DNA of 64,000 nucleotides from Bacteroidota bacterium (lineage in GTDB: Bacteria > Bacteroidota > Ignavibacteria > Ignavibacteriales > Ignavibacteriaceae): assembly GCA_021813585.1 (NCBI GenBank), contig JAKAJV010000102.1:1-64000 (forward strand). The letters run 5' to 3'. The translations under genes were made by a program, and so were the position numbers. Of this stretch, positions 63,372-64,000 are shown piece by piece. The notes beneath the pieces are model-generated. The model was not told where the DNA came from and made no database searches. It saw only the letters and a list, made by a program, of their open reading frames with translations. The first letter of the stretch is position 1, and each line of letters begins with the position of its first letter.

Positions 63372-64000
63372 ATGAAAACAATTCTTCCATTTATTCTTTT
63401 GATAACTCTCGCTGAACTATCCTATGCAAATTGTTTATTTAAAAAGGACAGCAGTAATACGATTGAGGTAAATGCAATACGTACAAATCAAGCAATAATT
63501 GTTGACGGAATATTGGATGAAGCGGTTTGGCAAAAAGCCGCACCGGTATCGAACTTTATCCAGAGAGACCCGCTTGAAGGAAAGGCGGCTACGGAGAAAA
63601 CAGATGTAAGAATACTTTATGACGACGATGATCTTATTATCGGAGCCAGATTGTATGACACTTCACCCGACTCCATAATTCAAAACCTGGCACGAAGGGA
63701 TGTGCAAATAAATTCCGACCTGTTCCTGGTTTACCTCGATCCCTATAATGATAAGCGCAGCGGATTTTATTTCGGTGTTAACGCTTCGGGTACTCTTTAT
63801 GACGGTACACTTTATAACGATACATGGGATGATAATTCATGGGATGGGGTGTGGGAAGCCAAAGCTCATATCGATGACAAAGGCTGGACTGTTGAAATGA
63901 AGATTCCTTTTTCCCAACTTCGTTTTAAATTGAAAAATATAAATGTCTGGGGAATAGATTTTGAACGCGACATTGCCAGAAGGCACGAGAACGACTATCT
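63372..64000 (+). CDS. CBM9-like/DUF5916-type protein, truncated at window end (missing from the ORF track)
   Basis: Manual translation: MKTILPFILLITLAELSYANCLFKKDSSNTIEVNAIRTNQAIIVDGILDEAVWQKAAPVSNFIQRDPLEGKAATEKTDVRILYDDDDLIIGARLYD...; no stop before 64000. Confidence 0.85.
   Translation, partial: MKTILPFILLITLAELSYANCLFKKDSSNTIEVNAIRTNQAIIVDGILDEAVWQKAAPVSNFIQRDPLEGKAATEKTDVRILYDDDDLIIGARLYDTSPDSIIQNLARRDVQINSDLFLVYLDPYNDKRSGFYFGVNASGTLYDGTLYNDTWDDNSWDGVWEAKAHIDDKGWTVEMKIPFSQLRFKLKNINVWGIDFERDIARRHENDY

Overview
The window is about 64 kb from what looks like an Ignavibacteria/Bacteroidota-type genome; I infer this from the many 'NYPNPFNPSTTISYSIP...' T9SS-type C-terminal sorting domains and the PorV-like proteins. 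The left end is housekeeping: hsp20-dnaK-hsp20, then birA-coaX. The remaining ~58 kb is almost entirely a glycan-utilisation region with two modules. Module A (~5.2-38.3 kb) looks glucan-oriented: two GH144-like (PF10091-type) proteins, GH3, GH94, a GH2, a CBM9-like secreted protein, an ABC sugar importer without a local ATPase, and a LacI regulator. Module B (~39.9-61.9 kb) is beta-1,4-galactan-oriented: GH53 endogalactanase, GH2 beta-galactosidase, a clan GH-A enzyme, galK, galT and a second LacI regulator. Neither module has a SusD homologue that I can recognise. Each instead carries the same three-gene cassette: a short (non-SusC) TonB-dependent receptor, a ~1,100-aa secreted protein with a 'VPNPYI...' C-terminal domain, and a PorV/PorQ-like protein. 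Each module also has its own parvulin-type PPIase. I consider this repeated 'SusD-less, PorV-coupled' cassette the best candidate for an under-described system here. Other notable signals are two distinct LacI operator classes (TGTAAACGTTTACA and TGCAAACGTTTGCA), the second inside a 31-bp composite site present twice; a tandem beta-sandwich module shared by the GH53 enzyme and a neighbouring secreted protein; and several dispersed-repeat-like sequences lying in frame inside secreted enzyme genes. No tRNA, rRNA, CRISPR array, transposase or phage gene was recognised. All assignments come from reading motifs by eye; no searches were run.
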